DNA from: DATKZH01 sp964475955
GTDB lineage: Bacteria > Planctomycetota > Planctomycetia > Pirellulales > Thermoguttaceae
Length of the DNA: 28,083 nucleotides
Assembly (NCBI GenBank): GCA_964475955.1
Contig: CAYYZY010000102.1
Location: 1 to 28,083, forward strand
Direction of reading: 5' to 3'
Position 1 is the first letter of the stretch. Each line of letters begins with the position of its first letter. The translations under genes and the position numbers were made by a program. Below are positions 1 through 7,312 of this stretch, one piece after another. The notes below the pieces were generated by a model. That model ran no database searches. It had not been told where the DNA came from and saw nothing but the letters and a program-made list of their open reading frames with translations.

Positions 1-455
1 GTGGCGATCTGGGCCGCCTTGAGCACCGGGCGCGTGTTGCTCAGATCGAACGCGTCGGGCGCGTCGGCCTCGACCAGCCCGATCATCCAACGCCCGTCCT
101 CCGGATCGACGTAGCTCGGGTAGAGGCGCCAGCGGCCGTCGGGCAGGCTCATCAACGCACAACGCTCGATGCTGGTGGTGCCCAGCAGGTCCTTCGTGCC
201 CGACCAGATGTCGTCGTACATGATCCCGTCGCGACTGGTGGCGATGCGGATTTCCGCGCCCCGATCCGGCTCCACGCCCCGCGGACGCCGCACACGGTAC
301 ACCATGTAGAACCGGTTGAGCTTCCCACAGTACGTCACCCCAGGCGCCCCAACCCAGTAGCCAGGCCCCTCGCCGGGCGGTTCGCGCACGATCGTTCCGG
401 CGGCCGGGTCCAACTCGCAACATCGGGCCCAACCGCGAGGGTCGTTGCTATCCAT
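1..455 (-). CDS. Partial beta-propeller glycosidase-like protein (GH43/GH130-like), 3' end outside window
   Basis: An open frame runs on the minus strand from an ATG at 455 to the window edge, giving 151 residues with no stop; the C-terminus lies outside. The translation begins MDSNDPRGWARCCELD and contains GAPGVTYCGKLNRFYMVYR, then EIRIATSRDGIMYDDIW and LMSLPDGRWRLYPSY. This alternation of a solvent-facing strand, a Tyr/Arg-rich strand, an S-x-DG turn and a following blade is typical of five-bladed beta-propeller glycosidases of the GH43/GH130 type, which act on plant or microbial glycans. I see no signal peptide at this start, so the protein may be cytoplasmic or the true start may lie elsewhere. 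A possible Shine-Dalgarno (GAAGGA) lies about 12 bases upstream. The family is inferred from the repeat pattern; catalytic residues cannot be assigned on a fragment. Confidence 0.6.
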   Translation of the reverse strand, partial: MDSNDPRGWARCCELDPAAGTIVREPPGEGPGYWVGAPGVTYCGKLNRFYMVYRVRRPRGVEPDRGAEIRIATSRDGIMYDDIWSGTKDLLGTTSIERCALMSLPDGRWRLYPSYVDPEDGRWMIGLVEADAPDAFDLSNTRPVLKAAQIA

Positions 456-501
456 AGGCGGTTCTGTCCTTCATGGGAATCGGTGATTCGGAGCAATTCC
501 T

Positions 502-531
502 ATCATACTCCACAATCACGAAGCCCCGCAA
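502..531 (-). promoter_or_regulatory. Candidate sigma-70-like promoter for the glycosidase-like gene
   Basis: On the minus strand a TATGAT hexamer (502-507, five of six matches to the -10 consensus) lies 18 bases downstream of TTGCGG (526-531, three of six to the -35). It is about 50 bases upstream of the ATG at 455. The -35 match is weak, so this is only a candidate. Confidence 0.25.
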
Positions 532-612
532 CACGGCACACCACCCATAGTAACTATACGCGTTGTCTCTGCATCCTTCGGCGGACTGGTAGTCCCTGGC
601 TCGACCGCTCGA

Positions 613-652
613 CCGCTCTTGGCCGCTCTTGGCCGCTCTTGGCCGCTTGTGG
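613..652. repeat. Short tandem decamer repeat
   Basis: The decamer CCGCTCTTGG occurs three times perfectly in a row (613-622, 623-632, 633-642), followed by a changed fourth copy, CCGCTTGTGG (643-652), and preceded by a shorter relative, CCGCTCGA. It lies between the divergent glycosidase-like and TrmL genes. No function is evident. Confidence 0.8.
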
Positions 653-733
653 CTGATCTCGGCTCGACGTATCCTGGGATCGTCGATTCTCGTCGCCGAC
701 CCCCCTCGAGAAGGCCGGACAACGACCACCTGT

Positions 734-1219
734 ATGCAGGGAACCGCGACCTCCTACGATCCTCTGTTGCACGTTGTGCTCTACCAGCCGGAGATTGCCC
801 AGAATACCGGGGCGGTCGGCCGAACCTGCGTGGCGGTGGGGGCCAAGTTGTGGCTGGTGCGCCCCTTTGGATTTCGCCTCGACGACCGCCACCTCCGGCG
901 CGCGGGCCTCGATTACTGGCAACACCTGGCGTGGGAGGCGGTCGACGACTGGGACGCGCTGTGGCGGCGTCTCGCCAGCCCCGCTCCTTGGCTCTTCAGC
1001 AAAAAGGCGGCGCGCGCGTACACCGACGCACGTTTCGCCCGGGGCGACGTACTGGTCTTCGGCAACGAATCGGAGGGCCTTCCCGCCTCCATGCTCGCGG
1101 CCAACCGCCCGCGCACCTTGCGAATTCCCATCCGCCCCGAGGCGCGGAGCCTCAATCTGTCGGTCAGCGTGGGCGTCGTCGCCTTCGAGGCCCGGCGGCA
1201 GATGACCACCGGACCGTGA
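734..1219 (+). CDS. trmL: tRNA (cytidine(34)-2'-O)-methyltransferase TrmL (SPOUT family)
   Basis: The product is 161 residues, close to the usual TrmL length of about 157. TrmL is a cytoplasmic SPOUT methyltransferase that uses S-adenosylmethionine to 2'-O-methylate the wobble base of certain leucine tRNAs. The N-terminus LHVVLYQPEIAQNTGAVGRT is the characteristic family start (P-x-I-x-x-N-x-G-x-x-x-R), and the knot motifs follow in order: LVFGNESEGLP and LNLSVSVGVVAFEA. The frame stays open upstream to 629, but the ATG at 734 puts the conserved LHVVLYQPEIAQNTG block about a dozen residues in, as expected. The upstream stretch overlaps the decamer repeats and does not look coding. The gene stands alone here, divergent from the glycosidase-like gene. 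Confidence 0.9.
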   Translation: MQGTATSYDPLLHVVLYQPEIAQNTGAVGRTCVAVGAKLWLVRPFGFRLDDRHLRRAGLDYWQHLAWEAVDDWDALWRRLASPAPWLFSKKAARAYTDARFARGDVLVFGNESEGLPASMLAANRPRTLRIPIRPEARSLNLSVSVGVVAFEARRQMTTGP

Positions 1220-1262
1220 CTGCCGCCCCCGAGGCCCCGCCAAGAACCGGCGATCCTCTTCC

Positions 1263-1665
1263 CCCGGCCGCAAGCCCGGACCATTCCTACGACGTTTGTC
1301 GTGACCGCACTGGTGCGGTCTGAAGCCGCTCCGCCCTGGCGGGACCCGATGAATCGGGTCACTACGAGCTCATGCGGATCATCCGGGTCAGCGGTGGCGA
1401 TGGTGGTGGTCCCGGGCGTGCTTCCCGGGGTGGCGCGTGGACCGTCTCCCCTGGCCGCCGTCGCGGCCGAGGTCCGCGAGATCCGCACCATCGTTGCCGC
1501 AATCATGCCCCGCGTGATGGTGCCTGTGGTGGTGTCCTCGTTTCATCCGCCATGGGCGACCCTCGCCGCTGTCCAGGACGTCGCTGCCGGGGCCGCCGAG
1601 AAGCCAGTCGCGGCCGTCGCCGCCGTCGTAGAGGCTTCCGTCGATGACGGCCAGGGTGCTCACGA
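1263..1665 (-). pseudogene. Degenerate partial copy of the RTX/His-rich 3' end of the 7421-9652 gene
   Basis: Positions 1263-1627 align without any gap to 7296-7660 (offset 6033), with about 24 substitutions. Positions 1628-1665 then align to 8009 onward. The copy therefore carries the downstream flank, the His-rich tail, one RTX-like stretch (DGGDGRDWLLGGPGSDVLD) and the earlier piece STLAVIDGSLY. Exactly 348 bases (7661-8008, 116 codons) are missing, so the frame is kept. There is no N-terminal half, LEPR motif or esterase domain, and the frame has only a GTG at about 1663 as a possible start. I read it as a gene-end remnant, although a short expressed His-rich peptide cannot be excluded. 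It lies between TrmL and the 3' end of the response-regulator gene. Confidence 0.8.
1289..1360. repeat. Multi-hairpin intergenic element, copy 1
   Basis: Four short inverted repeats follow each other: ACGAC-GTTT-GTCGT (1289-1302), GACCGCAC-TG-GTGCGGTC (1303-1320), CGCC-CT-GGCG (1332-1341) and GACCCGAT-GA-ATCGGGTC (1343-1360). Three of the four are preserved in the second copy at 7322-7393. On the minus strand the element lies directly after the stop of the His-rich frame. It lacks a T-run, so it is not a standard intrinsic terminator, but could form a structured RNA 3' end or a REP-like repeat. Confidence 0.65.
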
Positions 1666-1685
1666 CGCGTGGCGTCGCGCGGCAG

Positions 1686-3110
1686 TTAAGCCAAGTCCTC
1701 CTTTAACATTGCCAATGCTTGCAGCTTATTCCGCAGCGTCGTTCGGGACATGCCCAGTCGCTCGCTGGCATGAACCTGGTTGCCTCGCACGTGGCGGAGC
1801 GTTTCCGCCAGGGCCAGCCGATCGACTTCAGCGAGGAGCCGGCGGTAGATGTTCGGTTCGCCGACCTCCAATAGCCGCCTAACATAGCAGGCAACGCCCG
1901 CGAGTTCATCTTCCGCGCGCGAGCCGCCGTTCGTGGAAGCCTTGTCCCGGCAAGCCTCCGGCAGGCACTCTGGGGTAATCGTGTCTCCGACCGCGTGAAC
2001 TACCGCGTACTTGATCACGCTCTGCAACTCCCGCACGTTGCCCGGCCAGTCGTACTGGTTGAGGAACTCCATGGTTTTCGGGGCGATCGAGGCGGCCGGT
2101 TTGCTCACCTCCTGATTGGCCACCCGCAGAAAGTGGTGAACCAAGTCAGGAAGGTCGTCGAGGCGATCGCGGAGCGGCGGGAGGCGCACTGTAAATCCGT
2201 TGAGCCGGTAGAGGAGGTCATGGCGAAACTCGCCGGCATCGATTTTCGCGTCGAGGTCCTGGTTCGTGGCGGCCAACACACGCACATCGGTCCGGATGGT
2301 TTCGCTGCCGCCGATGCGCTCGAAATGTCCGCCCTGCAAAACGCGCAGCACCTTGGCCTGAGTCGCCGCGCTCATGTCGCCCACCTCGTCGAGGAAGATG
2401 GTGCCACCGTGCGCTTGCTCGAACTTGCCGATGCGCTGCCGGTCGGCGCCGGTAAAGGCCCCCCGCTCGTGGCCGAACAGTTCACTTTCGAGCAGCGTAT
2501 CGGGCAGGGCCGCGCAATTGATGGCGAGAAACGGCTTGTCCGCGCGGTGGCTGTAGTGGTAGACGGCGCGGGCGATCAGCTCTTTGCCCGTGCCGCTGTC
2601 CCCCAAAATCAGCACCGTGACGTCCTCGGCCGCCACGCGACCAACCGCCTTGTAGACCTCCTGCATGGCCTCCGACCGGCCGACGATCCGATCCCCCGGC
2701 TGTTGTTCGTCGTCGCCGTCGCCGAACAGGGCGGGAACGTGCTGGAGGCGGCTTAGCTCCAGCGCCTTGGCGACCACGCTCTGCAACTGGCGCACGTCAA
2801 CCGGTTTCGGCAAGTGCTCCAGCGCCCCTCGTCTCATGGCGTCGATTGCCGTCTCAGACGAAGAATGGGCCGTCACGATGATGACGGGCAGGCGCGGGTC
2901 GATGGCGCGAATCTCGTCGATGGCAGCCAATCCCGACATGTCTGGGAGACGCACGTCGAGGACCACCGTATCCGGGCGGCGGGAGCGGATCAGCCGCAAT
3001 CCGCGAGCAGCCGTCTCGGCCGTCAGGACTTCAAGCGACTCGCTTCGCAGCGCCTTGCCGAAAGAATAGAGTACGTTCGGCTCGTCGTCGACGATCAATA
3101 CTCGCTGCAT
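1686..3110 (-). CDS. Sigma-54-dependent response regulator, NtrC/AtoC type
   Basis: This 474-residue protein has the full NtrC-family architecture. The receiver domain is residues 1-120, with phospho-acceptor Asp52 in VVLDVRLPDMSG, the acidic pair DD at 8-9, Thr80 and Lys102. The AAA+ domain (about 140-370) has Walker A GDSGTGKE (170-177), the sigma-54 contact loop GAFTGA (217-222), Walker B GGTIFLDE (235-242) and the R-finger region WPGNVRELQ. The C-terminal Fis-type helix-turn-helix (about 430-466) contains GNQVHASERLGMSRTTLR. It should activate sigma-54 promoters after phosphorylation by a partner kinase. That partner is almost certainly the histidine kinase directly upstream, whose 3' end overlaps this gene by 16 bases, suggesting translational coupling. 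The ATG at 3110 has a weak AAGGGA ribosome site. No target sigma-54 promoter was convincingly found in the window. Confidence 0.95.
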   Translation of the reverse strand: MQRVLIVDDEPNVLYSFGKALRSESLEVLTAETAARGLRLIRSRRPDTVVLDVRLPDMSGLAAIDEIRAIDPRLPVIIVTAHSSSETAIDAMRRGALEHLPKPVDVRQLQSVVAKALELSRLQHVPALFGDGDDEQQPGDRIVGRSEAMQEVYKAVGRVAAEDVTVLILGDSGTGKELIARAVYHYSHRADKPFLAINCAALPDTLLESELFGHERGAFTGADRQRIGKFEQAHGGTIFLDEVGDMSAATQAKVLRVLQGGHFERIGGSETIRTDVRVLAATNQDLDAKIDAGEFRHDLLYRLNGFTVRLPPLRDRLDDLPDLVHHFLRVANQEVSKPAASIAPKTMEFLNQYDWPGNVRELQSVIKYAVVHAVGDTITPECLPEACRDKASTNGGSRAEDELAGVACYVRRLLEVGEPNIYRRLLAEVDRLALAETLRHVRGNQVHASERLGMSRTTLRNKLQALAMLKEDLA

Positions 3111-4780
3111 GTTGATCCCTTACTTTTTTCTCGGGCAGGAGCAGGAAGCGACTCGTCGGGGCGCGACGGGGATTCAGGCATTCCGCCAGGACGTTCAGAG
3201 ACCGCGTTGCGGGCAGGGCTTCGCGCCAGGGGCAAGCGGACTATGAATGCAGCGCCGCCTTGCGGACGGTTCTCCGCGGCGATTTGCCCTCCATGATCCT
3301 CCACAATCCGGCGGCAGATCGACAGCCCCAAGCCGGTTCCGGTGTCCTTGGTGCTGACAAACGGATCGAAAATGCGGCGGCCCAGGTGTTCGGGCAGGCC
3401 CCTGCCGCTGTCGACGACGCGGACACAGGCGCAATCCGCGGGCCGATGGGAACTGCCGGGACGTTCTTCGGCGACCTCCGCGCAGTGAACGTCGGCCGAC
3501 GGAATCGATCCGGCTTCCAGGCGCACCGTGCCCTGCGGAGGCGTTGCCTCGAAAGCATTCAGAAGCAGATTGAGCACGACTTGGCGAAGTTGAACGGCAT
3601 CCGCAATCGCCCGCACCGTCGAAGGGGGCGGCTCGAAGACGAAGTTGATGCCCTGACGATCCGCACGGCGAGCGATCAAGGCGACGGGTTGCTCGAGGAC
3701 TTCGCGAAGCGGAATCTCGCGCTTCTGCGCCCGGGCGGGCCGAGCATAATCGAGAAACGTCTGCACGGATTGCTCGAGGCGCGCGATCTCCTCGTCAAGA
3801 ATCCGGATGTCCCGCGCCGTAAAATCGCCCGGCTTCTCCGCCAACTGAACGATCGTCTTCATGGAAGTCAACGGGTTGCGGATTTCGTGCGCCAAACCTG
3901 CCGCCAGTTGGCCCATGGCAGCCAACTGCTCAGCACGCAGCGCTTCCCGTTCGCTTGCCTGGAGACGCTCCACAACAGTGGAGACCCGACGGGAAATGGT
4001 TTCCAGCACGGATTCCAGATCCTGAATGCTCGGGCTGGCAGTAATGGCCACGGGCCCGACCGCCTGGTCGAGTTTGCCCGCTACGTCGCGCAACGAAACG
4101 CCCACTTCGACGATCGTTCGCCCCACCCGGCGGGCAATCGCGTACCCGACGAACAACCCGGCTACGCCTCCGCAGGTTCCCAACAGGAGTAGGCCAAACA
4201 TCAACCGATTGGCCGTGGCTTGGTTGCGCTGGCTGCTGCGGTCAACCTGCTCATCGTTCAGCGCCACGTAGTTTCCGAGAGCCCCCAGAATCTCCTGCGG
4301 GACGGGGCTGTCGGCTAACGCGATGGCTTCTTCACGCCGCACTTCAAGATCCGTCTCGCCACGCAGCCGGCCAAAGACCGCCGCGAATTCGTCCATGCCC
4401 GAACTGATTTGGTCGACCAAGCGCGCAGCGTCGGTGCTCGAACTCCGGTGATCGACTTGCTCGTGCTGTTGCTGCACTTCGGGCAACAAGCGGGAGACCT
4501 CCTCCAAATGCCGCTCGTCCCCCGTGTTTGCGAATCGCTTGAGCCGATAACGAAGCTCCTGAATCGCGGCGCTAAGTTGTTCGGCGTTGCGGATACCCGT
4601 AACGTTTTCCGCCACGATGTCCGCGCCGCGCTTGTGCAGCCGATGCACGCGCCATGCTCCGTACACGCCAATCGCCAGCAGAAAGGCCCCCACGCCCGCA
4701 ATGGGCAACGTCACCTGCACGAACAACCGGCGTCGAACCCCTCTCGGGGATGGTTTTGCTGGCCATTCTCTGGACACCAC
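3095..4780 (-). CDS. Membrane-bound sensor histidine kinase, NtrB/ZraS-like
   Basis: The 561-residue product has a transmembrane helix near residues 22-43, an extracytoplasmic helical sensor region of about 145 residues rich in Glu/Gln/Arg, and a second helix near 193-216. A helical linker follows, then a complete kinase core: H box with His298 in GLAHEIRNPL, N box with Asn408 in VVLNLLLNAFEA, G1 DSGRGLP (457-463), F box FDPFVSTKDTG and G2 GTGLGLSICRRI. The sensor resembles helical-bundle sensors, but no ligand can be named. The low-complexity C-terminal tail (about 520-561) overlaps the start of the response-regulator gene. The start is a GTG at 4780 with only a weak ribosome site; the next plausible in-frame start would shorten the segment before the first membrane helix. 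The phosphotransfer partner is expected to be the overlapping NtrC-type regulator. Confidence 0.93.
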   Translation of the reverse strand: MVSREWPAKPSPRGVRRRLFVQVTLPIAGVGAFLLAIGVYGAWRVHRLHKRGADIVAENVTGIRNAEQLSAAIQELRYRLKRFANTGDERHLEEVSRLLPEVQQQHEQVDHRSSSTDAARLVDQISSGMDEFAAVFGRLRGETDLEVRREEAIALADSPVPQEILGALGNYVALNDEQVDRSSQRNQATANRLMFGLLLLGTCGGVAGLFVGYAIARRVGRTIVEVGVSLRDVAGKLDQAVGPVAITASPSIQDLESVLETISRRVSTVVERLQASEREALRAEQLAAMGQLAAGLAHEIRNPLTSMKTIVQLAEKPGDFTARDIRILDEEIARLEQSVQTFLDYARPARAQKREIPLREVLEQPVALIARRADRQGINFVFEPPPSTVRAIADAVQLRQVVLNLLLNAFEATPPQGTVRLEAGSIPSADVHCAEVAEERPGSSHRPADCACVRVVDSGRGLPEHLGRRIFDPFVSTKDTGTGLGLSICRRIVEDHGGQIAAENRPQGGAAFIVRLPLARSPARNAVSERPGGMPESPSRPDESLPAPAREKSKGSTCSEY

Positions 4781-5177
4781 TGTTCAGAAACCTCGCGCGG
4801 TAAACGTAAGCAAAGGGATTGAGCCTTTACCTAATCTAACAAATGTCCCACGCCCAGAATAGGTCGGTGCCGGATAGCAGCGATTTTCGGGCCAAATCCG
4901 GCGTCCTGGCTGGAAACCGGCGTCCTGGCTGGAAAAAAGACCCGCAACGAGGTGGCTCAAGGACCAACGGCCGGACGGAACACGCATAGGCCCTCCGGCG
5001 AGTCGGCGCCGGCGCGCGGTTTGCAACGAACGTCAGCCACGCTGATCCGAATCACTCTGAACGGGCCTGCCGAAAAAGCGGCCGTTTGCCGACGAACCGA
5101 TTCGCAGTGCGGGCAAGGATTCACGTGCCCTTGGAACTCACCCGGACCCATTCTTTTGCAAGGAGCAGAAAAACGTC
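4781..5177. other. Intergenic region between divergent kinase and lipoprotein genes
   Basis: This 397-base stretch separates the minus-strand histidine kinase from the plus-strand lipoprotein gene and must hold both promoters. It contains the 19-base tandem repeat at 4898-4935. I found no convincing -24/-12 (GG-N10-GC) or -35/-10 pair and no credible additional gene. Confidence 0.6.
4898..4935. repeat. Perfect 19-base tandem direct repeat
   Basis: The unit CCGGCGTCCTGGCTGGAAA occurs twice without change or gap, at 4898-4916 and 4917-4935. It lies in the divergent promoter region of the two-component system, where tandem direct repeats often serve as activator sites. That role is only inferred from position. 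Confidence 0.85.
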
Positions 5178-5549
5178 ATGAGATGTCACCCCCTAGCGAT
5201 GCTCGTGCTGGGTACGGCGCTTGCGGTTTGGGGCTGCAACGCCCAGGACCCCGGTCCCGAATCGGGCGACAAGCCGGCAGCGCCCCGAGATACAGGCGCG
5301 TACCCGCCACGCCTGGACGGACCACCTGCCGAACGGGGCGAACCCGAAGGTCAATACCAGCCAGGGCACGGCGAGCGGCCTGGCGCACCGGGCCAGCCGC
5401 AGGGCGCATTGCAACCGGAAAGGCCGCAGCCAGAACAACCGGCAATGCCCGAAAAGACGGCGCCCTTGCCGGGCAACCAATCGCCGGCCACACCCATACT
5501 CCCGGAGGGGGGTGCCGCCGACGAGGAAGATGCCCCCGGCGCGGAATAA
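5178..5549 (+). CDS. Small proline-rich lipoprotein, unknown function
   Basis: This 123-residue product has a short lipoprotein signal: a basic N-terminus (MRCHPLAM), a hydrophobic stretch (LVLGTALAV) and a candidate lipobox ending VWGC with Cys20. The rest is low-complexity and rich in Pro, Gln, Glu and Gly, probably a flexible chain tethered to a membrane. An AAGGAG ribosome site at 5159-5164 precedes the ATG by about 13 bases, a little long but strong. The next gene on the same strand, a SurA-N-like protein with a similarly Pro/Gln-rich linker, starts 202 bases later. The two may be co-transcribed up to the terminator at 6601. I recognise no family. The Trp at the -2 position of the lipobox is unusual and lowers confidence in lipidation. 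Confidence 0.65.
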   Translation: MRCHPLAMLVLGTALAVWGCNAQDPGPESGDKPAAPRDTGAYPPRLDGPPAERGEPEGQYQPGHGERPGAPGQPQGALQPERPQPEQPAMPEKTAPLPGNQSPATPILPEGGAADEEDAPGAE

Positions 5550-5751
5550 GACCCACGATGTCCGTCGGTTACGGGTTGCCGCCGGAGCAATACCGGATGC
5601 CGGGTAGCCGTCGTAGCGGCGGGCCGCTTCATGGTTTGCTTGGTCGGCAAGTCGCCAGCCGCCAAGCTCGTTTGCAGGAGTTGCTCCCCAACCTAGCTTC
5701 TGTTTCCCAAGTTCCTTGTTTCGTGTACTTTAGCTGAAGGAGGTGTTGCCC

Positions 5752-6522
5752 ATGCGCAACGGAATGTACGTGGCACTTGGTTCAATCGCGTTTGGCTTTC
5801 TGATTGCCCTCAAGGCGATCGGGCAACCGGAACGACCCCCACAAGCCCAGCCGTTACCTCGTCAGCAGGCCGAACCGGCTCAGCCTGTACCCAAGCAACC
5901 CCAGCCCAAACCCGATCGCGATCTCGTCGCGACGGTGAACGGGGACGCGGTCACGCGCGCGGAGTTTGAGGGGCAGGTTCAGTCGGCGCTGCAAGTTCGC
6001 CGACGGCAGAATGCGGCGCAACCGCAACCCTCCCCCCAAGAGGTGCAGAGACTCCGGCAGCAAGTCCTCGACAACCTCATTGAGGCCCGGCTCATCGAGC
6101 AATACGTACTGGAGCACGGCCCAGACATCGAGCAAAAGGAAGTCGAGGAGGTTCTTGAGGGCGTGCAGAAAAAGTTGCAGACCCAAGGGACGACGCTCCA
6201 TCAATACCTGGCTTCCAGCAAGCAAACGGCCGAGGAACTGCGCACACGAATCGAGGGCTCGATCGCTTGGCAGAAATACCAGCAGGAACAGATGTCGCCC
6301 GGCAAATTGCGGCAGTTCTACGAAGACCAGCGGCAACGCTTCGGACAGGCGACGTTTGAGCAGGTTCAGCCTCAGGTGACTCAGCTCTACGTCAACAAGA
6401 TTTGGAACGACATCGTCGAGCAAATGAAGCCAAAGGCGAAGATCCAGCTTGCCAGGCCTCCTCAAGGCGCTGGGCCTCAAATGCCGCCGCGCCAGCCGCC
6501 AGTGCCGCCGCCGCCACAATAG
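5752..6522 (+). CDS. Membrane-anchored SurA N-terminal-like chaperone without a PPIase domain
   Basis: The 256-residue product starts at an ATG at 5752, six bases after a strong AAGGAGGTG; a GTG three codons earlier lies inside that site and is less likely. Residues 5-22 form a signal anchor or signal peptide. Residues 25-56 are a Pro/Gln-rich linker. Residues 57-180 match the SurA/PrsA N-terminal helical chaperone fold: DLVATVNGDAVTRAEFEGQV, then LRQQVLDNLIEARLIEQYV. Full SurA or PrsA proteins carry one or two parvulin domains after this region. Here the chain instead ends after a short helical segment and a Pro-rich tail (MPPRQPPVPPPPQ), so it should bind unfolded exported protein without isomerase activity. 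A terminator follows 78 bases downstream. Confidence 0.8.
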   Translation: MRNGMYVALGSIAFGFLIALKAIGQPERPPQAQPLPRQQAEPAQPVPKQPQPKPDRDLVATVNGDAVTRAEFEGQVQSALQVRRRQNAAQPQPSPQEVQRLRQQVLDNLIEARLIEQYVLEHGPDIEQKEVEEVLEGVQKKLQTQGTTLHQYLASSKQTAEELRTRIEGSIAWQKYQQEQMSPGKLRQFYEDQRQRFGQATFEQVQPQVTQLYVNKIWNDIVEQMKPKAKIQLARPPQGAGPQMPPRQPPVPPPPQ

Positions 6523-6600
6523 CCCTGCCAGGCCGCGGTCGCCTCCATCGAGCACCGGGTTGCCGCGACCAAGGTTCGAGTCGGGCATCCGGTTCGAAAT

Positions 6601-6640
6601 GCGCAACGCCCGAACGGCGTCGGGTGTTGCGCGCTTTTTC
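6601..6640 (+). terminator. Rho-independent terminator after the SurA-N-like gene
   Basis: The arms GCGCAACGCCCGA (6601-6613) and TCGGGTGTTGCGC (6620-6632) pair over 13 positions with one G-T wobble around a six-base loop, followed at once by GCTTTTTC. This is a strong intrinsic terminator for the 5178-6522 transcription unit. Confidence 0.92.
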
Positions 6641-6768
6641 TTTCGCTCGATCCAGGGGCGGCTGCCACCTTCCTCCAGGCGCACCCTCTATGCCTCAAGC
6701 ACCCGGGCCGAATACCGTGTCAACCTTGTGTGTTGTCATCTTCCCACTTCGAGGCGAAAGAGGCCGGC

Positions 6769-7065
6769 ATGGATATCGCTTTGGAGATAAACGATGCACA
6801 GGGGCGCCGCGTCGAAAAGGCAAGTGTACCGGTTGTGCTCGGTCGAGGGCCGTCTTGCGATGTGCAATTGTCCGATCCATACGCAAGTGGACAGCATTGC
6901 CTCATTGATTGCGTTTCGGCGGAATGGCTGGTCGTTCGCGATCTCGATTCAAAGAACGGAATCTTCGTCGACGGAGTAAGGGTCACCGAAGCTGCTTTGT
7001 CGCCGAATGCTCGGTTGACCATTGGAGGCACGGAGATTGCCGTTCGTCGATCGAGCAACTGGTAG
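6769..7065 (+). CDS. Single-domain FHA (forkhead-associated) protein
   Basis: The 98-residue product is essentially one FHA domain, a phosphothreonine-binding module of kinase signalling. The key motifs are present in order: LGRGPSCDVQLSD (the GR and S of the first loops), SGQHCLI (the S-x-x-H segment) and DLDSKNGIFVDG (the S-x-NG loop). The start chosen is the ATG at 6769 after AGAGG; the frame is open from 6730, but the added residues have no conserved character. No kinase or effector domain is fused, so it probably works as a small adaptor. Directly downstream lies a decayed Ser/Thr kinase fragment (7121-7312), which suggests that this locus once paired an FHA adaptor with a kinase. Confidence 0.85.
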   Translation: MDIALEINDAQGRRVEKASVPVVLGRGPSCDVQLSDPYASGQHCLIDCVSAEWLVVRDLDSKNGIFVDGVRVTEAALSPNARLTIGGTEIAVRRSSNW

Positions 7066-7120
7066 CGCAACGTGCACTCGCTGGTCTCGTTGGTTCGGAC
7101 GTGGACCAACGTATCGACTC

Positions 7121-7312
7121 TATAGCCTAGCTGCCACGCTCTACGAGGTCCTGGCCGGCCGTCCTCCGTTCCGCGCCGCCACCCTGGTCGAGACGCAGCG
7201 CCAGGTGATCGACCATGAGCCGGTCCCCCCGCGCCAACTCAACCCGGCGGTCGACCGCGACCTGGAGACGATCTGCCTCAAGTGCTGGAAAGGGACCCGG
7301 CCGCAAGCCCGG
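7121..7312 (+). pseudogene. Ser/Thr protein kinase C-lobe remnant
   Basis: A plus-strand stretch reads YSLAATLYEVLAGRPPFRAA and then ETQRQVIDHEPVPPRQLNP and DLETICLKC. This matches residues about 316-370 of the intact kinase at 12700-16074 (YSLGATFYELLTARPPFRAA, DLETICLKC) at both DNA and protein level. The match starts abruptly and stops at LKC, where the intact kinase continues with LEKDPRSRYA but the fragment shifts to unrelated sequence. No ATP-binding loop, catalytic loop or DFG motif is present, so it cannot be an active kinase. It lies 56 bases after the FHA gene and runs into the duplicated multi-hairpin element at 7296. Confidence 0.85.

Noticed and set aside
1388..1663. 91-codon minus-strand frame in the duplicated block as a functional His-rich gene
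   Set aside because: It has only a GTG start, no visible ribosome site and is a truncated fragment of a larger gene, so I annotate it as a pseudogene; expression was not excluded.
5100..5177. Sigma-54 -24/-12 promoter before the lipoprotein gene
   Set aside because: GG and GC dinucleotides occur near the right place (GGACCCATTCTTTTGC), but the spacing is 12 rather than 10 bases and the flanks do not match.
6565..6600. tRNA-like sequence with GGTTCGAG and GGTTCGAA elements before the terminator
   Set aside because: No matching acceptor stem, anticodon arm or D-arm could be laid out around either element.
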